Shown here piece after piece: positions 33,811-43,998 of a DNA stretch of 64,000 bases; within the stretch, counting starts at the first letter, position 1, and each line of letters opens with the position of its first letter. The notes beneath the pieces are model-generated. The model did not search any database, was not told where the DNA came from, and saw only the letters and a program-made list of their open reading frames with translations. Made by a program: the position numbers and the translations under genes. The stretch comes from Occallatibacter riparius (GTDB lineage: Bacteria > Acidobacteriota > Terriglobia > Terriglobales > Acidobacteriaceae), in NCBI RefSeq assembly GCF_025264625.1, contig NZ_CP093313.1, positions 2,914,001 through 2,978,000 of the forward strand, in the 5' to 3' direction.

Positions 33811-34641
33811 TCATCTTTGGCAATTGGGACACCAGAAGGTGACGCGTGCATCTTTGCCCTGCATCCGCTGCTCGATGGGGGTGGCGCACTTGCGGCATGG
33901 CTCGCCGGCCCGGCCGTAGACCCAGAGACTCTCGGATGGGGCGGAGCTTCGCGTCGTTCTGCGGCCCACGCCGCGCCAGGTCACGATGCGGTCGCCTGAG
34001 TCCTCCATCACGTTGGCTGCAAGCTGCTTGCGGGCGACGTCGACGATCTCGCGGACCTGGGCTTCGGTGAGCGTGCCCACCTTGCGAAAGGGATATAGCC
34101 CGGTCATGAAGCACACCTCCGACTTGAAGACATTGCCGACGCCGGCCATCACACGCTGCCGCAGCAGCACGTCGCCCAGCTCGCCGTCGGCCTCGGCCAG
34201 GATGCGGGCTACGGCAGTTTCGGTGTCGAAGTCGGCGTTCAGCAGGTCGCCCTTGGCGGCCGGAATCCGCCGCTCGCGGCGCAGTGAGTCGGCGGTATGC
34301 ATCTCGGCCAGGGGCACGTTGAATCCGACGGCGACGTAATCGGCGGTCTCGATCACGATGCGGGCTGCCGATCCGGGAGCGCGCCACTTCTCGCCCGGCT
34401 TGTAGATGTGCCAGCTCCCGTTCATGAGCATGTGGGTGACGAGCTTGGCTCCGCCGGAGAAGTGCATGAGGACCCATTTTCCCCGCGATTCCACGCTCTG
34501 CACAGTCTGGCCGGTGAGCGGATGATCGTCGTTGAACCGCGTGAGCAGCGGATAGGCGGAGTGGAAGCCGGTGATGGTTCTGCCAGCGAGAGCGCGATTC
34601 AGGGCGCGCGCTGCCCGGAATATCGTGTCGCCTTCAGGCAT
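33811..34641 (-). CDS. nei: Endonuclease VIII-like DNA glycosylase
   Basis: 276 residues. The N-terminal catalytic Pro2-Glu3 in M-P-E-G-D-T and the lysine in R-G-K-W-V-L-M-H-F (near residue 55) are the active-site residues of Fpg/Nei glycosylases, which excise oxidised bases and nick the strand. The H2TH helices lie in the middle (LLRQRVMAGVGNVFKSEVCF), and the C-terminal zinc finger is C-R-K-C ... C-P-N-C. M-P-E-G-D-T is typical of Nei rather than Fpg. The gene starts 3 bp past the lhr stop on the same strand, so the two form an operon; the same pairing exists in mycobacteria and suggests a shared DNA-repair role. Confidence 0.93.
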   Translation of the reverse strand: MPEGDTIFRAARALNRALAGRTITGFHSAYPLLTRFNDDHPLTGQTVQSVESRGKWVLMHFSGGAKLVTHMLMNGSWHIYKPGEKWRAPGSAARIVIETADYVAVGFNVPLAEMHTADSLRRERRIPAAKGDLLNADFDTETAVARILAEADGELGDVLLRQRVMAGVGNVFKSEVCFMTGLYPFRKVGTLTEAQVREIVDVARKQLAANVMEDSGDRIVTWRGVGRRTTRSSAPSESLWVYGRAGEPCRKCATPIEQRMQGKDARVTFWCPNCQR

Positions 34642-34644
34642 GCG

Positions 34645-37600
34645 CTACTGCCACTCCTCGGGCGCGGCTTGCTCCTGCATGTAGGCCATGGGTACGCGGC
34701 GCAGATGCAGGCCAAGGGGCCCGAGATGGAAGCCGGCATCCATCAGGAAGCGCGCCATGGGATGCGCGGCCGCGGGCTGGCCGTTGATGGTGGTAATGAG
34801 GACGCCCTGGTGGCGATCGGACTGCATGCGCTCCTGCCCGCGCCGGCTGAGAAATTGCGCTAACCCCTCCGCTGCACGCGACCGCTCGGGCTCCTCTGCG
34901 GGTAGAAAGACCAGCAGATTGGGATTGTTGCGGCGCACCCAGGCGACCAACTCGCCATTTCGCAGAATCACCTCGGCATAGGCGGCGCGGGTCAGCACGC
35001 GCGGAGCAGCGTCCCGTCCCGCAGACGAAGACCTGTCTGCGGGGACTCCGTTCGAGTCCTCCTCGGCAACAGGCAGGTCGGGCCAGTTCAAGACTGAGCC
35101 ATAGGGGTTGGCCGGATCGGTTGCGGCGATCTGCACGAACTCCGGTTTCTCGACGTCCGGCTCGGCGCGCAACTGCCGGAGCAGATCGACCGCGGCCGGC
35201 AGGGCGAATTGCGTTGCGCCGAGGCCCGCGACGAAGTATCCGCGCCGAATACGGCCTGATTCCTCGAGAGCCTTCAGCACGTCATAGACAGCGGAGAAGC
35301 CGCCGGGAATGTTTTCAGCGGCTACCTGCTCGCGCAGGAGGACGCCGTACCGGCTGAGCAACTGCATGGCGAGAGCGTGGCTGCGTTCGGTCCCGCTGGG
35401 GCCGGAAGTCGTGTCAGCGGCTAAAGCCCCAACCCTTGTGCGGCTCTGATCGGCACGACTGAAGTCGTGCCCTGTTACGAGGCTCTTTGGTGTGGAGGAT
35501 GAAGGTACGGGGAGCACCGACCAGCGGCCCTGTGCGTTGGGCGGCGTGGTGCGGCGGGAGCGGAAGACGGCGCCCGTCTGATGCGGCCTGCGGGTCGCCT
35601 TCGTGTCCGGCTTCTGAATGTAGGCCCGCAGGGCGTGCAGCGAGTCATTCGTGACCAGGCCGCGCCAGACGAGGCTCCACAGCGCGTCGATCGACTCGCC
35701 CGGATAGCCGCCGCCCACCGACTGGTGCAGCGGCTCAAAGAAGCTGGCGCCGGAAGCTTCGAGAGCTGCTAGCAGCTTTTCCTCGCGTTCGGTCATGGGA
35801 TTTGCGTCTGAAGCGCTGCTGCGCGCGGGCAACAGCAGCGGCAGTTTGTCGGCGAGATACAGCGCAATGCGGCCATCGCGCTCGCCCAGGGGTTCTACGC
35901 CCACCCATGCCACTTCGCCCGCGGCTATGAGCGTATCGAGCCAGGCTGGATCGTAACCTGCGATGCGCGCGGGCAGAATCGATGTCTCCAGCAACGAGGC
36001 GGGAATGGGCGCGCCCTGCAGGCTCTCTATGACATCGAGCAGCGCGTCGAGGTGAACCTGGCCGCGTCCAGCGCCGATGTTGCGCGGGCGCAGCAGGCCT
36101 TGCCATTGCGTGAGGAAGCGTGCGAGCGTGTGCTGCTCCACGGGCTCTACTTCGCGCCGCAGCCGGGCGAGAGACTTGCGGCGGATTTGCCGGAGAATTT
36201 CGGCGTCGCACCACTCGCGATGCAGGCCGCCGGGCACGAATCCGCCTTCGAGCACGCGGCCGTCGTGACCCAACTGCCGCAGCACGTTCTCGACTGCACC
36301 GGCATCGAGGCCGAAGCGCGCGGCGACATCCTTTGTGGTGAACGGGCCGTGCGTGCGCGCGTAGCGTCTGACCAGTTCCAGCACAGGCTGGGCGACCGGT
36401 TCGAGAAGCGAAGCGCCGATGCCGGGGGGCAACGGAACGCCGAGCGCATCGCGATAACGCGCAGCATCTTCGGCCGCTATCAGGCGCCGCTCGCCGGCGA
36501 TGCGCAGTTCGAGCACGCGGCGGGCGCGGAGGAGGCGGTCCACCTGATCGAGGAGGTCGGGAGAGATGATGCGGCGGGAGAGCTCTTCGCGCGATAAGTC
36601 GCCGAGTTTGAGCAGCAGATCGTGAATGCCATCTGCGGAACGGGCGCGGTAGTTTTCTGCCAGGCACTGTGCTGTCTCTTCGACCTCGGCGATGGCATCG
36701 GGATCGAGCAGCTCGCGGAGGTCGGCCTCGCCGAGAATTTCGCGCAACTGCTCCTGGTCGATGGTGAGGGCCTGGGCGCGCCGCTCGGCCAGAGGGGCGT
36801 CGCCATCGTAGATGAAGTTGGCCACGTAGCTGAACAGCAGCGACGAAGCAAAGGGCGAGGCCTTGCGCGTCTCCACTACATGCACGCGGAGCTGACGCTG
36901 CTCAATGGCGCGCAGCGTCTCCACGAGCGCGGGCATGTCGAACACGTCGCGCAGACACTCGCGATAGGCCTCGAGCAGCAGCGGAAAGGATGGATAGCGC
37001 GAGGCAACGCTCAGCAGGTCATAAGACCGTTTGCGCAACTGCCACAGAGGCGAGCGTTGATCGGGCCGGCGCCGCGGCAGCAGCAGCGCGCGGCCCGCGG
37101 CTTCGCGGAAGCGGCCTGCGAACAGTGCCGTTGAGCCAAGCTGGCGGAGGACGAGTTGGAGAGCTTCGCGCGACTCCACCATGATCCAGTCGGGGTCGGG
37201 CGGCCCGTCGGTATCGGGGAAGCGCAGCACGAAGCCGTCGTCGCCCCAGATCATCTCTACATCCGGGCCGCCGGCGGCGTTCATGCGCGCCGCTACCGCC
37301 ATGGCCCACGGGATATGAATGCGGCTGCCGAACGGCGTGAGCACGCACATGCGCCAGTCGCCCAGCTCGTCGCGAACGCGCTCGATGACGATGTTGCGAT
37401 CGTCGGGGATCTGGCCGGTCGCGGCCTGCTGATCGTCGAGGAACTGGACCAAATTTTCGGCGGCGTTGGGATCGAGATCGTGCTCCGCAACGAGACGCGT
37501 GAGCGCCACGGGCTTGGGAACCTCGCGCAGCTCGCGGATGAGCGCGCCGATGCGACGGCCGAATTCAAGGGGGCGACCGGGGCCATCGCCCTTCCAGAAC

Positions 37601-39732
37601 GGCATTTTGCCGGGCTCGCCGGGCGCGGGTTCGACGAGAACGCGGTCGTGCGTGATATCGACGATGCGCCACGTGGATGCGCCGAGGATGAACGTCTCGC
37701 CGGGATGCGACTCGAAGACCATCTCTTCATCGAGTTCGCCCACACGAACTGACTTGCCATCCTGGTGCGCGAGGAAGACGCCGTAGAGTCCGCGGTCGGG
37801 GATGGTACCCGCGTTGAGGATGGCAAGGCGGCCGGCGCCTTCGCGTGCGGTGACGGTGTTTGCGACGCGGTCCCAGGTGAGGCGGGGGCGCAGTTCCGCG
37901 AACTCGTCAGAGGGGTAGCGGCCACTGAGCAGATCGAGGACGCCATCGAAGGCGGATCGGGTGAGGCCGCCGAAGGGAGCGGCGCGGCGGACAAGGTTAT
38001 AGAGGTCGTCGACGGAAACTTCAGCGGGGCTTGCGGCGTCAGCGGTGCTGGCGGAGCTAGAGAAGAGAGCTGCCTCAGCCTTCTTGTTCGCTCGGACACT
38101 GGTTCTCTTACTCGCTGTTTTTCTGGGTGCCGGGGTCTGGTCCGTGGTCCGTCGTACGGGCGGGTGGGCGACGATGGCGACCATCTGCTGGGCGAGTACA
38201 TCCAGGGGATTGCGAGGGTAGCGCGTGGACTCGATGTGGCCTTCGTGCATGGCGCGGGTCACGGCGGCGCAGGCGACGAGGTCGGCGCGGTACTTGGGAA
38301 AGAGCACGCCCTCGCTGACCGTATCCACGCTGTGGCCGGCGCGGCCGATGCGCTGCATGCCGCTGGCGACGGATGGAGGCGATTCGATCTGGATGACGAG
38401 ATCGACCGCACCCATGTCGATGCCCAGCTCCAGCGTCGATGTGGCGCACAGCGCCTTGATCTGGCCGGCCTTCAACTGCTCTTCGATGACGGCGCGCTGC
38501 GAGGCAGCCAATGATCCGTGATGCGCACGGGCGACGGGCTCGCCGGCCAGCTCATTCAGGGCGCCGGCGAGGCGCTCGGCGATCTGGCGGCTGTTGACGA
38601 AGAGGATGGTGGAGGTGCGCTCGCGAATGATCTCGAGCAGGCGGGGGTGGATGGCATCCCAGATGGATACGCGCTTGGGGCCTTGTGACGCCGGGCCTGA
38701 GGGGATTTCCTCGATGGTGTTGAGGCGGGCCATGTCTTCGACAGGGACTTCAATGCGGAGCTTCAGTTCCTTGCGCGCGCTGGCATTGACGATGGTGACG
38801 GGACGATAGCGCAATGGCTCGGCATCCGCCGAGCCAGGGAGTAGGACCGGTGAAGCAGGGAGTAGGGAATAGGGAGTAGGGAGTAGGATCGCCGAATCGT
38901 CTCGACCCGAGGTCTGGGCCTTCAGCGCATTCTCGATGGGTGCGGTTTCGTCGCGCTCGTCCGGGGTGGCGCTGATTTCTAGTTCCTTTTCCCTACTCCC
39001 TACTCCCTGTATTTCCACGCCGCCTAGGAAGCGGGCGACTTCTTCCAGGGGGCGCTGCGTTGCTGAGAGGCCGATGCGCTGGATGGGGCGGGCGACCAGG
39101 GCTTCCAGGCGTTCGAGGGTGAGCGCGAGGTGGGCGCCTCGCTTGGTGGGGACCAGGGCATGGATTTCGTCGATGATGATGGTGTCGACGTTGCGCAGGG
39201 CCTCGGCGGCCTGTGAGGTCAGCAGCAGATAGAGCGACTCGGGGGTGGTGATGAGGATGTCGGCAGGATCGCGGCGGTAGCGGGCTCGCTCCTGCTGGGG
39301 GGTGTCGCCGGTGCGCACGGCGATGGTGGGATCGTGGAACTCGATGCCCATACGCCGGGCCATGTTGGCGATTCCAGCCAGCGGGGAGCGCAGGTTGCGC
39401 TCCACATCGACGGCAAGGGCTTTCAGAGGCGATACATAGACGATGCGGGTGCCCTGCTCGCGGTCGGAGGGGCGCGGATGGAGCATCAGGCGGTCGAGGC
39501 ACCACAAGAACGCCGTCAGGGTCTTGCCCGTTCCGGTTGGAGCGAGGATCAGGGCGTTCTCGCCGCGCGCGATCACCGGCCAGCCCATGCGCTGCGGGAG
39601 CGTGGGCGCGTCGAAGACGGCATTGAACCACTCGGCGGTGACGGGATGAAAGGCGGCGAAGGCGTCGGCCGGATCAGCTGAGGTCTCGGGAGCTTCCGGC
39701 TTGGGGGGACGACGAGCCATGCTACCCAGCAT
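34645..39732 (-). CDS. lhr: Large ATP-dependent helicase Lhr with in-frame repeat insertions
   Basis: 1695 residues, long for full-length Lhr (about 1500). N-terminal superfamily 2 helicase core: Walker A L-A-P-T-G-T-G-K-T near residue 62, Walker B D-E-I-H, L-S-A-T-Q-R-P, and motif VI Q-R-I-G-R-A-G-H near residue 455. The long C-terminal part resembles Lhr-CTD with winged-helix-like repeats. It unwinds DNA or RNA-DNA hybrids for repair. Two segments are translated repeats: residues ~240-300 sit between inverted heptamer arrays (38835-38890, 38983-39016), and ~1416-1440 contain palindromic repeat copy B. Both insertions are in surface linkers, between L-S-A-T...F-L-G-G and the next strand, and between G-R-W-S-V-L-P and T-E-R-S-H-A-L-A. 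Reading frame is intact. Confidence 0.93.
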   Translation of the reverse strand: MLGSMARRPPKPEAPETSADPADAFAAFHPVTAEWFNAVFDAPTLPQRMGWPVIARGENALILAPTGTGKTLTAFLWCLDRLMLHPRPSDREQGTRIVYVSPLKALAVDVERNLRSPLAGIANMARRMGIEFHDPTIAVRTGDTPQQERARYRRDPADILITTPESLYLLLTSQAAEALRNVDTIIIDEIHALVPTKRGAHLALTLERLEALVARPIQRIGLSATQRPLEEVARFLGGVEIQGVGSREKELEISATPDERDETAPIENALKAQTSGRDDSAILLPTPYSLLPASPVLLPGSADAEPLRYRPVTIVNASARKELKLRIEVPVEDMARLNTIEEIPSGPASQGPKRVSIWDAIHPRLLEIIRERTSTILFVNSRQIAERLAGALNELAGEPVARAHHGSLAASQRAVIEEQLKAGQIKALCATSTLELGIDMGAVDLVIQIESPPSVASGMQRIGRAGHSVDTVSEGVLFPKYRADLVACAAVTRAMHEGHIESTRYPRNPLDVLAQQMVAIVAHPPVRRTTDQTPAPRKTASKRTSVRANKKAEAALFSSSASTADAASPAEVSVDDLYNLVRRAAPFGGLTRSAFDGVLDLLSGRYPSDEFAELRPRLTWDRVANTVTAREGAGRLAILNAGTIPDRGLYGVFLAHQDGKSVRVGELDEEMVFESHPGETFILGASTWRIVDITHDRVLVEPAPGEPGKMPFWKGDGPGRPLEFGRRIGALIRELREVPKPVALTRLVAEHDLDPNAAENLVQFLDDQQAATGQIPDDRNIVIERVRDELGDWRMCVLTPFGSRIHIPWAMAVAARMNAAGGPDVEMIWGDDGFVLRFPDTDGPPDPDWIMVESREALQLVLRQLGSTALFAGRFREAAGRALLLPRRRPDQRSPLWQLRKRSYDLLSVASRYPSFPLLLEAYRECLRDVFDMPALVETLRAIEQRQLRVHVVETRKASPFASSLLFSYVANFIYDGDAPLAERRAQALTIDQEQLREILGEADLRELLDPDAIAEVEETAQCLAENYRARSADGIHDLLLKLGDLSREELSRRIISPDLLDQVDRLLRARRVLELRIAGERRLIAAEDAARYRDALGVPLPPGIGASLLEPVAQPVLELVRRYARTHGPFTTKDVAARFGLDAGAVENVLRQLGHDGRVLEGGFVPGGLHREWCDAEILRQIRRKSLARLRREVEPVEQHTLARFLTQWQGLLRPRNIGAGRGQVHLDALLDVIESLQGAPIPASLLETSILPARIAGYDPAWLDTLIAAGEVAWVGVEPLGERDGRIALYLADKLPLLLPARSSASDANPMTEREEKLLAALEASGASFFEPLHQSVGGGYPGESIDALWSLVWRGLVTNDSLHALRAYIQKPDTKATRRPHQTGAVFRSRRTTPPNAQGRWSVLPVPSSSTPKSLVTGHDFSRADQSRTRVGALAADTTSGPSGTERSHALAMQLLSRYGVLLREQVAAENIPGGFSAVYDVLKALEESGRIRRGYFVAGLGATQFALPAAVDLLRQLRAEPDVEKPEFVQIAATDPANPYGSVLNWPDLPVAEEDSNGVPADRSSSAGRDAAPRVLTRAAYAEVILRNGELVAWVRRNNPNLLVFLPAEEPERSRAAEGLAQFLSRRGQERMQSDRHQGVLITTINGQPAAAHPMARFLMDAGFHLGPLGLHLRRVPMAYMQEQAAPEEWQ
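35017..35044 (-). repeat. 9-bp palindrome within lhr
   Basis: CCCGCAGAC (35018-35026) and GTCTGCGGG (35035-35043) around an 8-nt loop, encoding part of an Arg/Ser-rich stretch in Lhr. It may be a third in-frame insertion, less certain than the other two. Confidence 0.45.
35419..35481 (-). repeat. Palindromic dispersed repeat, copy B, inside lhr
   Basis: GGCTAAAGCCCC, a 21-bp gap, then GGCACGACT/AGTCGTGCC and CCTGTTACGAG. It matches copy A at 22109 in order and orientation. On the minus strand it is translated as part of Lhr (S-L-V-T-G-H-D-F-S-R-A-D-Q). Confidence 0.8.
38835..38890 (-). repeat. Heptamer array inside lhr (CAGGGAG/TAGGGAG units)
   Basis: Eight 7-bp units without a break: CAGGGAG, TAGGACC, GGTGAAG, CAGGGAG, TAGGGAA, TAGGGAG, TAGGGAG, TAGGATC. 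Read on the coding strand as L-L-P-T-P-Y-S-L-L-P-type sequence near Lhr residue 290. Confidence 0.85.
38983..39016 (-). repeat. Inverted heptamer array inside lhr (TCCCTAC units)
   Basis: TTCCTTT, TCCCTAC, TCCCTAC, TCCCTGT, ATTTCCA: the GGGARTA family in the opposite orientation to 38835, so the two arrays bracket ~90 bp of lhr. Confidence 0.8.
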
Positions 39733-39775
39733 AAACCGGTTTCGCTTTTCATACGCCTGAGACCTCCGGCGACTT

Positions 39776-39781
39776 TATAAT
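39776..39781 (+). promoter_or_regulatory. Candidate -10 box for leaderless apt
   Basis: A perfect TATAAT ends 6 nt before the apt ATG at 39788, without a Shine-Dalgarno between them. No good -35 is visible at 17 bp. Confidence 0.55.
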
Positions 39782-39787
39782 CGATTC

Positions 39788-40336
39788 ATGCCGGAAACAC
39801 AGAAGCCAGTCGACGTCGATAGCCTCAAAGCGCTTGTGCGCACCGTACCCGATTTCCCCAAGCCGGGAATCCTGTTCTACGACATCACCACCCTGCTCAA
39901 GGACAAGACCGGCTTTGCACAGCTCATCGATGCCATGGCGGCGCACTATCTTTCACAGAAGATTGATCTTGTGCTGGGCATTGAGGCCCGCGGATTCATC
40001 TTTGGACCGGCCCTGGCTTATCGGCTGAACGCCGGGTTCGTGCCTGTCCGCAAGCCGCGGAAGCTGCCTGCGCCGGTGGCGCGCGTCACCTACGACCTCG
40101 AATACGGTACCGATACGCTGGAGATTCACCTCGACGCCATCCAGTCCGGGCAGAAAGTGGTGCTGGTCGATGACCTTCTCGCCACGGGTGGAACCATGGA
40201 AGCTACGGTCAAGCTGGTGAAGCAGCTAGGCGGCGAGATCGCCGGCCTGGGCTTTGCCGTGGAGCTCGATTTCCTGAAAGGCCGGGACCGCTTCCCCGGG
40301 TACGACGTTTTCAGCCTGCTGCACTACGACGAATAA
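39788..40336 (+). CDS. apt: Adenine phosphoribosyltransferase
   Basis: 182 residues, the normal length. Salvages adenine to AMP using PRPP. The PRPP-binding motif [13 protein letters not shown] near residues 123-136 is canonical, and the upstream F-Y-D-I-T-T-L-L-K and [14 protein letters not shown] segments match the family. The protein has the K-P-R-K-L-P hood-type loop near residue 87. A perfect TATAAT lies 6 nt before the ATG and no Shine-Dalgarno is present, so translation is probably from a leaderless or near-leaderless transcript. It is divergent from lhr; both starts are within 56 bp. Confidence 0.97.
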   Translation: MPETQKPVDVDSLKALVRTVPDFPKPGILFYDITTLLKDKTGFAQLIDAMAAHYLSQKIDLVLGIEARGFIFGPALAYRLNAGFVPVRKPRKLPAPVARVTYDLEYGTDTLEIHLDAIQSGQKVVLVDDLLATGGTMEATVKLVKQLGGEIAGLGFAVELDFLKGRDRFPGYDVFSLLHYDE

Positions 40337-40338
40337 AG

Positions 40339-40373
40339 CAGGGAGTACGGAATAGGGAGTAGGGAATAGAAGA
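40339..40373 (+). repeat. Heptamer array (CAGGGAG/TAGGGAA units)
   Basis: Five units CAGGGAG, TACGGAA, TAGGGAG, TAGGGAA, TAGAAGA directly after the apt stop. Confidence 0.8.
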
Positions 40374-40382
40374 CCAGTGATG

Positions 40383-40414
40383 AAGTGGCAAAGTGGCGGA
40401 GTGGCAAAGTTACG
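40383..40414 (+). repeat. Octamer array (AAGTGGCA units)
   Basis: Four 8-bp units AAGTGGCA, AAGTGGCG, GAGTGGCA, AAGTTACG, about 10 bp after the preceding heptamer array. Confidence 0.7.
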
Positions 40415-40601
40415 AGGGATTCGGTCTTTTGGCCGTGCTTGGTCACTCCGAAACTTTGTAGGGCTGGAACTCTGTGCGTTGGTTTTTCGTTTCCCCCAGA
40501 AGTGGCACTTCTCCACCGCCTGATCGGTACACGTTTTATCAGTCTGGGAGTACAATCTGTACTACTGCTCATCCGGGCGGTCGGGTGAACTGTCCCCAGC
40601 A

Positions 40602-40626
40602 AGGTCACCTTAAGATTGTGTGACCT
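40602..40626. promoter_or_regulatory. Inverted repeat upstream of ftsH
   Basis: AGGTCAC (40602-40608) and GTGACCT (40620-40626) with 11 bp between. It is about 90 bp before the ftsH GTG and could be an operator; its role is not known. Confidence 0.4.
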
Positions 40627-40714
40627 CCAGGGGATTAAGCGCGTCTTAAAAGATGAAGCAGGCGGTTGGAGTGTTTCTGAGCGGATACTTCCCGCCGCGA
40701 GAAGAGGAGTCCTG

Positions 40715-42634
<1,920 letters not shown>

Positions 42635-42653
42635 CCACCTGCGGTGGGGCCAA

Positions 42654-42672
42654 CTGCGCCTTCGGCGCCATT
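42654..42672 (+). repeat. Palindromic repeat CTGCGCCTTCGGCGCCATT, copy 1
   Basis: GCGCC/GGCGC hairpin within a 19-bp sequence that recurs identically at 61880-61898. It lies just downstream of ftsH. Confidence 0.7.
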
Positions 42673-42704
42673 CGTGCCAACCGCAGCTTCAGAGGTGAAT
42701 GAGA

Positions 42705-42731
42705 GGGTCGCTCTTCGGAGCGGCCCTTTTT
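42705..42731 (+). terminator. Rho-independent terminator after ftsH
   Basis: GGGTCGCTC pairs with GAGCGGCCC (one wobble) around a TTCG loop, followed by TTTTT. A textbook UUCG-capped terminator, 70 bp past ftsH. Confidence 0.92.
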
Positions 42732-42770
42732 CGTTGGGGGGTCGTTGCGCGGGGATGGCATCGCGCGCCG

Positions 42771-42968
42771 CTAGGTCGCGGCGCCAACCAGTGCTTCTCG
42801 CAGATCGGCGATCAGGACGTCGGTCTGAACGATTCTTTCCTGCGTTTGCGAGATCATTGCGATCGTTTCTGCAACGCACTTTGATTGCTGCTCATTGCTG
42901 GAGTTTCCGATCTGGATCCGCAGCCGGGTGACATTCATCCTGACGCTCAGGGCGTCGTAATCAACCAT
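42771..42968 (-). CDS. Small coiled-coil-like hypothetical protein
   Basis: 65 residues. The ATG at 42968 has AAAGG about 8 nt upstream. The sequence (VDYDALSVRMNVTRLRIQIG ... QSKCVAETIAMISQTQERIVQTDVLIADLREAL) looks wholly helical, with regularly spaced hydrophobic residues as in a coiled coil; no family is recognised. It lies between the ftsH terminator and pyrH on the opposite strand. A much longer antisense frame extends over pyrH but has no independent support. Plausible but unproven. Confidence 0.5.
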   Translation of the reverse strand: MVDYDALSVRMNVTRLRIQIGNSSNEQQSKCVAETIAMISQTQERIVQTDVLIADLREALVGAAT

Positions 42969-43124
42969 CTTTGAACCTTTCGGGGCGACGATCCATATGG
43001 AGAGCCTATGTGCCGGGGAGGCGCTCCGTAACTGGGGAGTACCCGTGTTTTTGCTCGGCTTGCGGCACAGCATTGAAAGCCCTCCGCTGGGGCAGACAAG
43101 CGTTATGCGATACTCGAAAGAGGT

Positions 43125-43829
43125 ATGTTTAAACGCATTGTTCTTAAGCTCTCTGGCGAGGCGCTGGCCGGTACGCGCGGCTTTGGACTGGACGCCGTGA
43201 AGGTGGCCGAAACCGCTGCTGAAGTGGCGGACGTTCACGAACTTGGTGTGCAGATCGCGCTGGTGGTCGGCGGCGGCAACATTTTCCGCGGCGTGGCCGA
43301 TCAGGCCCGCGAGATGGACCGCGTGAGCGCCGACAACATGGGCATGCTCTCGACCATCATCAACGCCATTGCCCTGCAGGATGCGCTGGAGCAGCGCGGC
43401 GTGCAGTGCCGCGTGATGACCGCGGTGTTTATGAACCAGATCGCCGAGCCGTATATCCGACGGCGTGCGGTGCGCCACCTGGAGAAGGGGCGCGTGGTGA
43501 TCTTCGCGGCGGGCATCGGGAACCCGTTCTTTTCGACGGACACCGCTGCCAGTCTCCGTGCCATGGAGATCAAGGCCGACGTGCTGCTGAAGGGCACCAA
43601 GGTCGAGGGCGTCTACAATGCCGACCCCAAGCTGGTGGAAGATGCGGTGAAGTATGACGAGCTCACGTACATGGACATTCTGCAGCAGGGGCTGAAGGTG
43701 ATGGACCTGACCGCGGTGAGCCTCTGCAAAGACAACAACCTGCCCATGATCATCTTCAACATGAACCAGCCGGGTAATATCAAGCGCGTGGTGATGGGGG
43801 AGAAGGTCGGGTCGCTCGTCACTGCGTGA
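43125..43829 (+). CDS. pyrH: UMP kinase
   Basis: 234 residues. Phosphorylates UMP to UDP in pyrimidine synthesis, as a hexamer in the cytoplasm. The amino-acid-kinase fold is shown by [13 protein letters not shown] at the N-terminus (nucleotide binding), G-G-G-N-I-F-R-G near residues 49-56, [14 protein letters not shown], and [17 protein letters not shown] near residue 132. The DNMGMLST and [13 protein letters not shown] motifs are typical of bacterial PyrH. GATACT lies 10 nt and GAAAGAGG directly before the ATG. In many bacteria pyrH is next to tsf and frr, which are absent here. Confidence 0.97.
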   Translation: MFKRIVLKLSGEALAGTRGFGLDAVKVAETAAEVADVHELGVQIALVVGGGNIFRGVADQAREMDRVSADNMGMLSTIINAIALQDALEQRGVQCRVMTAVFMNQIAEPYIRRRAVRHLEKGRVVIFAAGIGNPFFSTDTAASLRAMEIKADVLLKGTKVEGVYNADPKLVEDAVKYDELTYMDILQQGLKVMDLTAVSLCKDNNLPMIIFNMNQPGNIKRVVMGEKVGSLVTA

Positions 43830-43836
43830 TGAGCGA

Positions 43837-43877
43837 CAGGAGTAGGCAGTAGGGAATAGGGAGTAGAAAGACAGGGA
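43837..43877 (+). repeat. Heptamer array (TAGGGAA/TAGGGAG units)
   Basis: CAGGAG followed by TAGGCAG, TAGGGAA, TAGGGAG, TAGAAAG, ACAGGGA, just after the pyrH stop. Confidence 0.75.
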
Positions 43878-43998
43878 CCGAGACAACAAGGGTCCAAGGT
43901 AACAGAGATCAGCGGGCGGCGAAGTTCGGCCGCCCATCTTCCGCAAGAGAGTCAACATCCTGCCCGCATCGCCAGCCTCGACAACGCCGTCTAAGCAA

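Larger units (their letters stand above)
40337..40714. other. Intergenic region with repeat arrays and an inverted repeat
   Basis: 378 bp between apt and ftsH. It contains the heptamer array at 40339, the octamer array at 40383 and the inverted repeat at 40602. TACAAT near 40551 could be a -10 but no matching -35 is seen. No gene is supported. Confidence 0.6.

Noticed and set aside
33547..33999. 150-residue open frame overlapping the end of nei
   Set aside because: Composition is unlike neighbouring genes, it overlaps nei, and no domain is visible.
40616..40714. N-terminal extension of ftsH from an upstream start
   Set aside because: The GTG at 40715 has GAAGAGGAG in place, and the extension is not conserved in FtsH.
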